Source: Vibrio sp. RE88 (GTDB taxonomy: Bacteria; Pseudomonadota; Gammaproteobacteria; Enterobacterales; Vibrionaceae). Taken from it: a stretch of DNA of 64,000 bases. Position numbers and translations under genes: made by a program. Positions 42,376 to 51,139 of the stretch are shown piece by piece. Below the pieces are notes generated by a model, which was given only the letters and a program-made list of their open reading frames with translations, searched no databases and was not told the origin of the DNA. The DNA lies in the NCBI RefSeq assembly GCF_013113835.1, contig NZ_VTYQ01000008.1:62001-126000 (forward strand), given 5' to 3'. Each line of letters opens with the position of its first letter. The first letter of the stretch is position 1.

Positions 42376-43157
42376 TGTATCTATCTATTATCACTATTGC
42401 ATATAACGACATAAATGGTTTGAAAAAAACCGCTGAATCTATTCTCCCTCTGCCTGATAATTGCGAGTGGCTAATTGTTGATGGAGGATCCACTGACGGA
42501 ACAGTAGAGTTATTAAACACCTTACCAAGGCATTCTAATATATCATATGTTAGCGAGCTTGATGAAGGCATATATGATGCAATGAATAAAGGGATTTTGG
42601 CTTCTTCAGGTCAATATTTATCTTTTATGAACTCAGGAGATTGCTATCATAGAGAACAGCTTGAGAAAGTATGTAAGCTAGAGTTAGCTACATCAGATAT
42701 CATAGCGTTTAATTGTAGTACTGTTATGCCTGATGGTACTCCTGGTAAGGCTCGTCAGTTCCCGTCTAACCTTTCTGAGATTGAAGCTTGGGCATGTATT
42801 CAACATCAAAGCACTTTGTATAGTCGGAAAGTGTTTGAAACATTGGGTTTGTATGATTTAAATTATCGCTTTTTGGCCGATTATGAGCATGTCGTTCGAG
42901 CTTATAAAAATCAAAATATTAGCTTTGAACTAAGGAATGATGAAAAACTTTCCATTTTTTTATTAGATGGTGTGTCAACTAATATAAAAACGTCTTCTGA
43001 TGTGTGGTTGGAATATAAAAAAATCCAACAGGATAATTTTGGTTCGTATAGTTATCGGTTGGCTTTTATTTATATTGCTAAATCCCTACTTTCTTATTTA
43101 CCTTTTGGCGAGAGAGCTTTTAGAGTAGCTAGGAATGTTTTTCTAAGGGAAAGGTGA
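42375..43157 (+). CDS. GT2 glycosyltransferase
   Basis: A 260-residue family 2 glycosyltransferase starting YLSIITIAYNDINGLKKTAES. It has the acceptor/donor motifs VDGGSTDGT (about 35-43), DEGIYDAMNKG and a DxD-like NSGD. It also has IQHQSTLYSRK and FLADYEH, as in WcaA/WbyL-like enzymes. A related but different copy is at 50376. The donor is unknown; it may be fucose or another hexose. It overlaps the wzy region by 4 bases if the upstream GTG is used. Confidence 0.83.
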   Translation: MYLSIITIAYNDINGLKKTAESILPLPDNCEWLIVDGGSTDGTVELLNTLPRHSNISYVSELDEGIYDAMNKGILASSGQYLSFMNSGDCYHREQLEKVCKLELATSDIIAFNCSTVMPDGTPGKARQFPSNLSEIEAWACIQHQSTLYSRKVFETLGLYDLNYRFLADYEHVVRAYKNQNISFELRNDEKLSIFLLDGVSTNIKTSSDVWLEYKKIQQDNFGSYSYRLAFIYIAKSLLSYLPFGERAFRVARNVFLRER

Positions 43158-43162
43158 AAGGT

Positions 43163-44359
43163 ATGAGGCTTTGCTCTAGTCTGGTGAATTACATTGCTGT
43201 TGCTTTTTTACTATCATCTTTTTCGAATGTAGTTCCTAGCTTATCTGGTATTTCAAGCGTTATGCTTGTGGGTTTGATAATCACACAATGTTTTTATCTA
43301 CGCAAAGCCAGCATATTGGCTTTTCTATTGCCTATTGGGGTTCTGATATTTCATGGAGTATACCTTTACATTGGCTTAGCTTTTGGTAATGGAGAGTTGG
43401 AGATTGCTTTAAATAACTCTCGTTATCTTATGGTTTTTTTGCTTTTTCCTACTGTTTGTTACATTGCTCAAAAGGGTATGATTTCAAACCTGCTATTACA
43501 ACTGTCTAAAGTGGTTGTTTTAAAGGCTATATTTGTATCTATTTTAGCCGTTGGCTTGCTTTTAGGCTTTGGTGGTTTTAAGGCTTTCTCGGAACATACC
43601 GCAATGCTGATACATCCATTTGTAGGTATGTATAGAGTATTTGATTCTTTTGTAATTTTCTTTCTTTTGGCATTCTATAATTTCAAGCAGAGAAGTACGT
43701 CCAGTCAATTTTTATTAATTGTTCTTATGAGTTTCTATGTTTTTATATCGATGTCAATTGGTGTGATTTTTGTCTATCTTATTTCGATTTTTTTCGTGTT
43801 ATCAAAAAATTACTTTCATGGTACGAAGGGAAAATTATTGCTTGCCAGTGTCTTGGCAATGGTTCTTATTCTAGTAACACTTTTCTTGCTTATGTTCGGA
43901 CATGAATATATGCAGAGTCTTTATTCAACTTCAAAAGTACACACTCTAATTCAGGATAAACTAATAACTTCAGCAGGGCCTAAGAGCAATCAGGTGTTAT
44001 GGTTTTTGGATAATATCAGCTTAGTCGGATTCGGAGTCGGTATTTGGTTTGATATTCAGGGTCGATTGGACTCAATGCTTGAAGTGTTGCATGTATATTG
44101 GGTATCTACATATGGCGTTATAGGCGCTACAATATTCTACATTTTTATTGTGATTGTGCCATTTATTAAAACTTTAGTTTTAAAGCGGTATGAAGAGATA
44201 GTTATTCTCTCGGGAACTTTTGGTATAATACTCTTATGCTCTTTCACAAACCCATATGCTTTGTCTGGGTTTGTGTTTCTATTATTATTGTTAGTTTATG
44301 CCTTCGATTCTAAGGTCTTAAACCTGAATAAGACGGACAAACTTGCATCAAAAACGTGA
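43163..44359 (+). CDS. wzy: O-antigen polymerase, putative
   Basis: A 398-residue polytopic protein with about ten hydrophobic helices and one large hydrophilic loop near 245-290. Wzy proteins are poorly conserved, so the call rests on topology, the place in a Wzx-dependent cluster and the lack of another candidate. ATG 43163 with GGGAAAGG 8 bases upstream is preferred over GTG 43154. The region is AT-rich. It polymerises repeat units at the periplasmic side, with Wzz setting chain length. Confidence 0.75.
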   Translation: MRLCSSLVNYIAVAFLLSSFSNVVPSLSGISSVMLVGLIITQCFYLRKASILAFLLPIGVLIFHGVYLYIGLAFGNGELEIALNNSRYLMVFLLFPTVCYIAQKGMISNLLLQLSKVVVLKAIFVSILAVGLLLGFGGFKAFSEHTAMLIHPFVGMYRVFDSFVIFFLLAFYNFKQRSTSSQFLLIVLMSFYVFISMSIGVIFVYLISIFFVLSKNYFHGTKGKLLLASVLAMVLILVTLFLLMFGHEYMQSLYSTSKVHTLIQDKLITSAGPKSNQVLWFLDNISLVGFGVGIWFDIQGRLDSMLEVLHVYWVSTYGVIGATIFYIFIVIVPFIKTLVLKRYEEIVILSGTFGIILLCSFTNPYALSGFVFLLLLLVYAFDSKVLNLNKTDKLASKT

Positions 44360-44378
44360 ACTTTAAGGTGAATTAATT

Positions 44379-45485
44379 ATGAAAGTCGCTTTGATTACCG
44401 GAATTACTGGTCAAGATGGCTCTTACTTAGCGGAGCTCCTTGTTGAAAAGGGTTATGAAGTTCATGGTCTTATCCGTCGAGCATCATCATATAATACTGA
44501 GCGTATAGACGCTTTAGTTAACGAGTCTAAAAAAGTTCATCTTCACTATGGTGATCTAACAGATTCTTCAAACCTAATTCGTTTGGTTAAGGAAATTCAA
44601 CCAGATGAGATCTATAACTTAGGTGCAATGTCACATGTGGCGGTTTCTTTTGAGTCTCCAGAGTATGTTGCTGATGTCGACGGTATGGGGACTCTTCGCC
44701 TCCTTGAAGCGATCCGTATCAACGGGTTGGAACAGAAAACTCGTTTTTATCAAGCTTCAACTTCAGAGCTGTATGGTGAGGTTCGTGAAATTCCTCAGCG
44801 TGAGACAACTCCTTTTTATCCACGTTCTCCATACGCTGTAGCGAAAATGTATGCATACTGGATCGTAGTTAACTATAGGGAATCTTACGGCATGTACGCA
44901 TGTAATGGCATTTTGTTTAACCACGAGTCACCGCGCCGTGGTGAAACCTTTGTAACTCGCAAGATTACTCGTGCTATTGCTAACATCTCCCAAGGTTTAG
45001 AAACTCGCCTAGAACTTGGCAACATGGATGCGTTGCGTGATTGGGGACATGCTAAAGATTACGTTCGCATGCAATGGATGATGCTTCAACAAGAGCAAGC
45101 TGAAGATTTTGTTATTGCTACTGGTAAGCAGATCTCTGTACGCGAGTTTGTTCGTTTGTCAGCGAAGGAAGCGGGTATAGAGCTTGATTTTTCCGGTGAA
45201 GGTATTGATGAGATAGCTACTGTGGTGGCTATCGATGAAGAAAAAGCACCAAAAGTGAAAGTTGGTGATGTCATTGTGAAAGTAAACCCTCGCTTCTTCC
45301 GTCCAGCGGAAGTAGAGACACTACTTGGTGACCCAAGTAAAGCGAAAGCTAAACTTGGTTGGACTCCAGAGATCACTGTAGAAGAAATGTGTGCAGAAAT
45401 GGTTGCGTCTGATATCGATAAGGCAAAACAACATGCAGTTCTAAAAGAACACGGATTTGACGTTGCGATCTCACTAGAAAGCTAA
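44379..45485 (+). CDS. gmd: GDP-mannose 4,6-dehydratase
   Basis: First committed enzyme of GDP-L-fucose synthesis. The 368-residue extended-SDR protein has ITGITGQDGSYLAELL (6-21), the catalytic YQASTSELYG (T-S-E) and SPYAVAKMYAYW (Y-x3-K). Length is typical. Base composition rises in G+C relative to the genes before it. It is followed by a hairpin with a T-run and then fcl. Confidence 0.96.
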   Translation: MKVALITGITGQDGSYLAELLVEKGYEVHGLIRRASSYNTERIDALVNESKKVHLHYGDLTDSSNLIRLVKEIQPDEIYNLGAMSHVAVSFESPEYVADVDGMGTLRLLEAIRINGLEQKTRFYQASTSELYGEVREIPQRETTPFYPRSPYAVAKMYAYWIVVNYRESYGMYACNGILFNHESPRRGETFVTRKITRAIANISQGLETRLELGNMDALRDWGHAKDYVRMQWMMLQQEQAEDFVIATGKQISVREFVRLSAKEAGIELDFSGEGIDEIATVVAIDEEKAPKVKVGDVIVKVNPRFFRPAEVETLLGDPSKAKAKLGWTPEITVEEMCAEMVASDIDKAKQHAVLKEHGFDVAISLES

Positions 45486-45514
45486 TTAATCAGTAATACT
45501 GATTCGTTTATATT

Positions 45515-45545
45515 GCAGAGTTCTTCATTTTGGGCTCTGCTTTTT
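45515..45545 (+). terminator. Possible intrinsic terminator or attenuator between gmd and fcl
   Basis: GCAGAG (45515-45520) pairs with CTCTGC (45535-45540); two G-U pairs and a C-G can extend the stem around an 8-base loop. Five T follow (45541-45545). It lies inside the polysaccharide operon, so it would reduce rather than end transcription. Confidence 0.5.
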
Positions 45546-45568
45546 CTATTTATATTATCGGAACTAGT

Positions 45569-46528
45569 ATGAAAAGAGTATTTGTTGCTGGTCACAAAGG
45601 TATGGTTGGTTCAGCTATTGTTCGTCAACTATCTAAAGACTCTTCAGTAGAAGTTATTACTAAAGATCGTAATGAGCTTAACCTGTTAGATGCACTAGCC
45701 GTCGAGGCGTTTTTTGCGACTCACAATATTGATCAAGTTTACCTTGCGGCCGCGAAAGTCGGTGGAATTGTTGCTAACAATACGTACCCTGCTGAGTTTA
45801 TCTACCAAAATTTGACGATTCAAAACAATATTATTCACTCTGCACATCTGCATGGTGTTCAAGATTTACTATTCTTAGGGTCGTCTTGTATTTATCCAAA
45901 GTTTGCACAACAACCGATGCGTGAAGACTCTTTATTGACTGGAACTTTGGAAGAAACCAATGAGCCTTACGCAATTGCTAAGATTGCCGGTATCAAAATG
46001 TGCGAGTCCTATAATCGCCAATATGGTCGCAACTATCGATCAGTAATGCCAACTAATTTGTATGGTGAAAATGATAATTTTCATCCTCAAAACTCTCACG
46101 TTATTCCCGCATTGTTGCGTCGCTTCCACGAAGCAAAATTGAATGGCGACAGTAAAGTTGTTGCGTGGGGTAGCGGTAAACCTATGCGAGAGTTTTTACA
46201 TGTAGATGATATGGCAGCAGCGTCAATTTACGTAATGAATCTTGCTCAAGAGGTGTATCTAGAAAATACGCAAGAAATGCTTAGTCACATAAACGTAGGT
46301 ACAGGTGTGGATTGTACTATCCGTGAACTTGTTGAAACTGTGGCAAAAGTGGTTGGTTTTGAAGGCGAAATTGAATTTGATACGTCGAAACCAGACGGCA
46401 CTCCTCGTAAGTTAATGGATGTTTCACGTTTAAAGAGTTTAGGCTGGGAAGCGAAGACGAGCCTAGAAGATGGTCTAACTATGACTTACCAGTGGTTTCT
46501 AGAGAATCAAGAAAATTATCGCGGTTAA
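45569..46528 (+). CDS. fcl: GDP-L-fucose synthase
   Basis: Bifunctional 3,5-epimerase/4-reductase (WcaG) that turns GDP-4-keto-6-deoxymannose into GDP-L-fucose. From ATG 45569 the protein has 319 residues and starts MKRVFVAGHKGMVGSAIVRQ. It also has LGSSCIYPK with the catalytic serine and EPYAIAKIAGIKMCESYN (Y-x3-K). A longer upstream reading covers the hairpin region and lacks similarity. Next to gmd as usual. Confidence 0.95.
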   Translation: MKRVFVAGHKGMVGSAIVRQLSKDSSVEVITKDRNELNLLDALAVEAFFATHNIDQVYLAAAKVGGIVANNTYPAEFIYQNLTIQNNIIHSAHLHGVQDLLFLGSSCIYPKFAQQPMREDSLLTGTLEETNEPYAIAKIAGIKMCESYNRQYGRNYRSVMPTNLYGENDNFHPQNSHVIPALLRRFHEAKLNGDSKVVAWGSGKPMREFLHVDDMAAASIYVMNLAQEVYLENTQEMLSHINVGTGVDCTIRELVETVAKVVGFEGEIEFDTSKPDGTPRKLMDVSRLKSLGWEAKTSLEDGLTMTYQWFLENQENYRG

Positions 46529-46570
46529 AGTACCTAGGGTAGAGCTAATATAAGGATTTAAACGAAGCAT

Positions 46571-47026
46571 ATGTTTTTAAGAAAACAACGTTTTTCTCAA
46601 GTGATTGAAAGTACACCATTAGTTTCAATTGACTTAGTTATTGAGGATGAAAGTGGTCAAGTTTTACTTGGAGAGCGTTTAAATCGACCAGCTCAAGGTT
46701 TCTGGTTCGTTCCCGGTGGGCGTATTCTTAAGGATGAAAAGCTTGAAGGCGCCTTTGCTCGTTTAACTTTAGAGGAGCTTGGACATGAGTTTAAGCTCTC
46801 TCAGGCAACACTGTTGGGACCTTATACACACCTCTATGATGACAATGTATTTGGCAATGAGTTTACTACTCATTATGTCGCCATTGCTTATAAACTTGTT
46901 GTCACTCGCTCGGAATTGAATTTACCCATGGATGTACAGCATTCTCGCTATTGTTGGTGTCAAAAAGAAGAGCTATTGACTAGCGATAAAGTACATATCC
47001 ATACTAAATGGTATTTTCAAAAATAG
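46571..47026 (+). CDS. gmm: GDP-mannose mannosyl hydrolase
   Basis: A 151-residue Nudix-fold protein that hydrolyses GDP-mannose to mannose and GDP by attack on the sugar carbon. It has GGRILKDEKLEGAFARLTLEE, a Nudix box in which the usual REUXEE is changed, as expected for Gmm/WcaH. The N-terminus VIESTPLVSIDLVI is also typical. It is found in fucose or colanic-acid-type sets between fcl and manC, as here. Confidence 0.93.
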   Translation: MFLRKQRFSQVIESTPLVSIDLVIEDESGQVLLGERLNRPAQGFWFVPGGRILKDEKLEGAFARLTLEELGHEFKLSQATLLGPYTHLYDDNVFGNEFTTHYVAIAYKLVVTRSELNLPMDVQHSRYCWCQKEELLTSDKVHIHTKWYFQK

Positions 47027-47063
47027 CTAAAACCATCACCTAATTAAAAACAACGAGTTGACT

Positions 47064-48506
47064 ATGCTTATTCCTGTAATTATGGCCGGCGGCTCAGGTA
47101 GTCGTTTATGGCCTCTATCACGAGCCAAATACCCTAAACAATTCCTCGCGGTAACTGGTGAGCAAACAATGCTTCAACAAACATTAAGTCGCATGGTTGG
47201 CCTAGAGCACAATGCGCCGTTTGTTATCTGCAATGAAGAACATCGATTCCTGGTTGCTGAGCAACTTCGCCGTATTGATAGCCATCATAGTGGAATACTA
47301 TTAGAGCCAGTAGGGCGTAATACTGCCCCGGCTATCGCTCTAGCTGCCAAGTTCGCCCTATCTAAACAACAAGCTTCAGGTGAAGATGCGTTGATGTTGG
47401 TCCTCGCTGCTGATCATGTAATTAAAGATACTCAATCTTTCCATCAATCGGTGCAAGCTGCAATTCCGTACGCACAACGTGGTGATATGGTCACATTCGG
47501 TATCAAAGCCAATGCTCCAGAAACAGGATATGGGTACATTAAAACTGGTAATACAGTTACCGTTAAGGATGAAAGTCGAGGCTTTAGTGTCGATAGTTTT
47601 GTCGAAAAGCCTAATCTTGAAACGGCAAAACAGTATCTAGCGGACGGTAGTTACTTGTGGAACAGTGGCATGTTTTTATTCAAAGCATCTACTTATCTTG
47701 AAGAGTTGGCAAGGTTTCGACCAGATATCTTGAAAGCATGTGAAAGTGCGTTCGACAGCCATTTTGACGACCTAGATTTTATTCGTGTGTCATCCGAAAT
47801 ATTCGCTCGGATCCCTGACGAATCGATAGATTTTGCGGTAATGGAAAAAACAGAAAAAGCTGTAGTTGTTCCTATGGATGCAAATTGGAGCGATGTCGGT
47901 TCTTGGTCGGCTCTGTGGGAAATAAATGATAAGGACGAGAAAGGCAATGCAACTCGTGGTGATGTGTTAACTGAGCAGACTCAGAATAGCTATATTTATT
48001 CACAGGATAAACTCGTAGCTACTGTTGGTGTCGAAAATCTTATCGTCGTAGAGACAAAAGATGCGGTACTAGTGGCTGATACAGACAAGGTGCAAGATGT
48101 AAAGTCGATTGTAAATCAGCTAAAACAACAAAACCGAGTAGAGTGTCAGCAACATCAAGAGGTATATCGTCCATGGGGATCTCACGAGACGGTATCAGAA
48201 GGTGAGCGTTATCATGTGAAGCAAGTATTAGTTAAGCCAAAAGAGAAAACAGCTCTGCAGATGCATCATCATAGAGCTGAGCATTGGGTTGTCGTGTCAG
48301 GTACGGCTAAAGTGACAAAAGGTAATGAAACTTTCCTTCTTACTGAAAATCAGTCAACTTATATTCCAGTGGGGACTCCGCATTCCGTAGAAAACCCGGG
48401 CCAAGTGCCTTTAGAGCTTATTGAAGTTCGCTCAGGGTCGTACTTAGAAGAAGACGATATTGTTCGTTTTGATGAACAAGCATCTAAGTTTGGTGGTGAC
48501 TATTAA
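47064..48506 (+). CDS. manC: Mannose-1-phosphate guanylyltransferase
   Basis: It makes GDP-mannose from mannose 1-phosphate and GTP; the C-terminal cupin part is of the mannose-6-phosphate isomerase type II family. From ATG 47064 it has 480 residues: PVIMAGGSGSRLWPLSR (4-20), KYPKQF, FVEKPN, and cupin motifs QMHHHRAEHWVVVSG and ENQSTYIPVGTPH. Because the C-terminal domain is present, this protein may also cover the isomerase step, which is relevant as manA downstream is a relic. A TTG at 47058 is less likely. Confidence 0.96.
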   Translation: MLIPVIMAGGSGSRLWPLSRAKYPKQFLAVTGEQTMLQQTLSRMVGLEHNAPFVICNEEHRFLVAEQLRRIDSHHSGILLEPVGRNTAPAIALAAKFALSKQQASGEDALMLVLAADHVIKDTQSFHQSVQAAIPYAQRGDMVTFGIKANAPETGYGYIKTGNTVTVKDESRGFSVDSFVEKPNLETAKQYLADGSYLWNSGMFLFKASTYLEELARFRPDILKACESAFDSHFDDLDFIRVSSEIFARIPDESIDFAVMEKTEKAVVVPMDANWSDVGSWSALWEINDKDEKGNATRGDVLTEQTQNSYIYSQDKLVATVGVENLIVVETKDAVLVADTDKVQDVKSIVNQLKQQNRVECQQHQEVYRPWGSHETVSEGERYHVKQVLVKPKEKTALQMHHHRAEHWVVVSGTAKVTKGNETFLLTENQSTYIPVGTPHSVENPGQVPLELIEVRSGSYLEEDDIVRFDEQASKFGGDY

Positions 48507-48527
48507 CTGCTTGTTGAGATAAAAATT

Positions 48528-49955
48528 ATGGTAACAAAACTAATTAGTAGTGAAGTGCTTAGTGCTTCAGGTGTTCAATTTGGTACTAGTGGTGCGCGAG
48601 GGCTCGTCACTCAGTTTACATCGGACGTTTGTGCTGCATTTACTCACGCATTTGTCGCATCAATGCGTAGGAATTTTCCTTTTACTCAAATGGCAGTAGC
48701 AATTGATAATCGCCCTAGTAGCCCAGCAATGGCGCAAGCTATCATTCAAGCGCTTACCGATGCTGGCATAGGAGCCATTTATTACGGTGTTGTGCCTACT
48801 CCTGCGCTGGCGTTTACTGCGATGCAAGATAATATGCCTTGTATAATGGTGACTGGGTCTCATATCCCATTTGATCGCAATGGAATTAAGTTCTACCGCC
48901 CGGATGGAGAGATCACTAAAGCAGATGAACAAGCAATCTTAACAGAGAAGGTAGGCTTTAGTGCTATCAATGACTTGCCTGAGTTAATGGTTTATTTCCG
49001 GGCGGCTGAGCTTTATCAAACGCGTTATACCGATTTGTTTGACGCAGATTTGTTAGCTGGAAAGCGTGTTGGTATTTATGAGCATTCAAGTGCCGGGAGA
49101 GATATTTACCCAGGGCTCTTTGAATCGTTTGGCGCTGAGGTTATTTCATTGGAGCGTACTGATGAGTTTGTTCCAATTGATACCGAAGCTGTAGCTGAAT
49201 CTGACAAAGAGAAAGCACGTTTTTGGTCCAAGCAGTATAATTTAGATTTTATTTTTTCGACTGATGGAGATGGTGATCGTCCTTTAGTTGCAGATGAGAA
49301 TGGCGAATGGCTGAGAGGTGATATCCTAGGCTTACTTTGCTCAAAGGCGCTTAAAATAGAAGCATTGGCTGTACCTGTTAGTTGCAACACTATTATTGCT
49401 GAGTCTAGCGAATTCGAAGCTGTATCTAAAACTCGAATTGGCTCGCCTTATGTCATCGCTGAATTTTCCGAATTAGCAAAAACGTTTAAAAAAATTGCTG
49501 GGTTTGAAGCTAACGGAGGATACTTGCTAGGAAGTGACGTCTCAGTAAATGAAAAGCCTCTAAAAGCATTGCCAACCCGAGACGCTGTTTTGCCAGCGCT
49601 AATGCTGCTTTCTTTAGCGAAAAATACATCGATCGAACGCTTGGTAAGCGATCTACCACAACGCTTCACGCATAGTGACCGCATTCAAAGCTTTGCGACA
49701 GAAAAGAGTTTATTGATATTGGAAAGTGGCCGTCAAAATACCACACAGTTTTTAGATTCTCTGGGGCTGTCAGAGCTTAATGCTGTTAGTATTGATAACA
49801 CCGATGGATTAAGATTAGAGCTATCTAATGGTATGATCATTCATTTACGTCCGTCTGGCAATGCTCCTGAACTTCGTTGTTATGCGGAAGCTGAACGAAT
49901 GGAAGATGCTATTTCTTTGGTTGAGAAAGTGTTAGAAAGTATCAAGTTAGTTTAG
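48528..49955 (+). CDS. manB: Phosphomannomutase
   Basis: Alpha-D-phosphohexomutase that interconverts mannose 6-phosphate and mannose 1-phosphate. The 475-residue protein has the phosphoserine region MVTGSHIPFDRNGIKFY, the metal loop STDGDGDRP, the sugar-specificity EANGG, and the C-terminal phosphate site RPSGNAPELR. N-terminal FGTSGARGLV is typical. It completes the GDP-mannose branch with manC. The downstream 420 bases hold a manA relic. Confidence 0.95.
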   Translation: MVTKLISSEVLSASGVQFGTSGARGLVTQFTSDVCAAFTHAFVASMRRNFPFTQMAVAIDNRPSSPAMAQAIIQALTDAGIGAIYYGVVPTPALAFTAMQDNMPCIMVTGSHIPFDRNGIKFYRPDGEITKADEQAILTEKVGFSAINDLPELMVYFRAAELYQTRYTDLFDADLLAGKRVGIYEHSSAGRDIYPGLFESFGAEVISLERTDEFVPIDTEAVAESDKEKARFWSKQYNLDFIFSTDGDGDRPLVADENGEWLRGDILGLLCSKALKIEALAVPVSCNTIIAESSEFEAVSKTRIGSPYVIAEFSELAKTFKKIAGFEANGGYLLGSDVSVNEKPLKALPTRDAVLPALMLLSLAKNTSIERLVSDLPQRFTHSDRIQSFATEKSLLILESGRQNTTQFLDSLGLSELNAVSIDNTDGLRLELSNGMIIHLRPSGNAPELRCYAEAERMEDAISLVEKVLESIKLV

Positions 49956-50039
49956 CTTTTTAGCTTTTTAGCACTTACACATAACCGATAATAGGGCTAT
50001 GTGCTAAAGCGTGGTTCTAACTTTCTGAGCGTCAGTTTT

Positions 50040-50318
50040 ATGATTTGCACGTTAAATAACCACCCAATAAAGAGTGTTCCTTGGGGAAGTCGTACAGCGA
50101 TTCGAGAATACTTCGGTATTGGTAACTCGAATTTTGAACATTAAGCTGAAATTTGGATGGGAGATCATCCCTCCGCTAGTTCGATTATTTCTCCAGCTAG
50201 TGTTGATGCTTCTTTATGCGATGTTATTGTTAGTAACCCAGACTATTGATTGGGGGAGTGTTCCTCATCGCTTCCTTTTCTTATGAAAATTCTAGCATAT
50301 CCATACAGGTTCAGTTAG
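50040..50318 (+). pseudogene. manA: Relic of mannose-6-phosphate isomerase (manA) 5' part
   Basis: In one frame from ATG 50040 the sequence reads MICTLNNHPIKSVPWGSRTA, then IREYFGIGNSNFEH, stop, AEIWMGDHPSAS, and later IVSNPDY, stop, LG...SLPFLMKILAY. The blocks WGSRTAI, AEIWMG-HP and LPFL-K-LA are the conserved N-terminal motifs of type I ManA. Two in-frame stops (TAA 50142-50144 and TGA 50247-50249) and loss of everything after about residue 90 show decay. The place after manC-manB fits an old manC-manB-manA set. Confidence 0.75.
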
Positions 50319-50375
50319 GTGAATACTACATTTTAGGGAAAGGTTCTATCACGAGAGCTTAATTGTTAGGTGACC

Positions 50376-51137
50376 ATGAAAGTTTCAATTATTACCGTTT
50401 GCTATAATTCTTCAGCAACGATAGAAGATACAATTAGATCCGTCAAATCTCAGACATATAAAGATATCGAGTACATTGTTATCGATGGTGGCTCTACAGA
50501 TAATACCAATCAAATTGTCAATGATTACTCAGAGTTTGTTGATGTACATATCAGTGAGAGCGATGAGGGATTATATGATGCGATGAATAAGGGAATCACA
50601 ATGGCAACAGGTGATGTTGTTGGGATCCTTAACTCTGATGATTTTTTTTGCACTGAACATAGTGTTGCAGACCTGATGTCTGGGTTTGTTTCTGACGACA
50701 TCGACGGTGTGTATTCTGATCTAGTTTACGTAGAAGAAGGAGATACTTCTAAAGTAACTCGTCTATACAGCTCAAAAGTATATAAGCAATCGCTTATAAA
50801 ATTTGGTTTAATGCTGCCACACCCAACTTTCTATGTTAAACGCAGTGTTTATGAGAAATGTGGATTATATAAAACGGATTATAGAGTCGCTGCAGATTTT
50901 GAGCTGATTGCGCGTTGCGTGTCTAAAGGCACTAAACTCAACCGAGTGCCAAAAATAACTGTAAAGATGCGCGAGGGAGGGATTAGTTCAAGTGGCTTGT
51001 TGTGGAGAGTTCATCAAAATGCCGAAATAGTACGAGCCTGTAGAGATAACGGTATTTACACAAACATAGCGATGGTTGCATTGAAACTACCCTACAAAAT
51101 ATTCACTTTATTAACTAGAAAATTTGTGAGTGTTTAG
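50376..51137 (+). CDS. GT2 glycosyltransferase
   Basis: A 253-residue family 2 glycosyltransferase with VSIITVCYNSSATIEDTIRS (3-22), VIDGGSTDNTNQI (about 36-48), DEGLYDAMNKGITMATGDV and LNSDD. It is related to the protein at 42375 (same DEG-YDAMNKG pattern). ATG 50376 has TTAGG 5 bases upstream; a GTG at 50370 is less likely. It starts the module ending with the WbpM-like gene, so it probably adds the second sugar of the repeat unit. Confidence 0.84.
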   Translation: MKVSIITVCYNSSATIEDTIRSVKSQTYKDIEYIVIDGGSTDNTNQIVNDYSEFVDVHISESDEGLYDAMNKGITMATGDVVGILNSDDFFCTEHSVADLMSGFVSDDIDGVYSDLVYVEEGDTSKVTRLYSSKVYKQSLIKFGLMLPHPTFYVKRSVYEKCGLYKTDYRVAADFELIARCVSKGTKLNRVPKITVKMREGGISSSGLLWRVHQNAEIVRACRDNGIYTNIAMVALKLPYKIFTLLTRKFVSV

Positions 51138-51139
51138 TT

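Noticed and set aside
49956..50039. Possible terminator after manB (TTTAGCAC ... GTGCTAAA)
   Set aside because: The stem is 8 bp with a 26-base loop and no T-run follows. The direct repeat AGCTTTTT in front gives no hairpin.
50074..50286. 70-codon open frame in the manB-GT2 gap, hydrophobic at the end
   Set aside because: It is in another frame from the manA-like motifs and has no similarity. The manA relic explains the stretch better.
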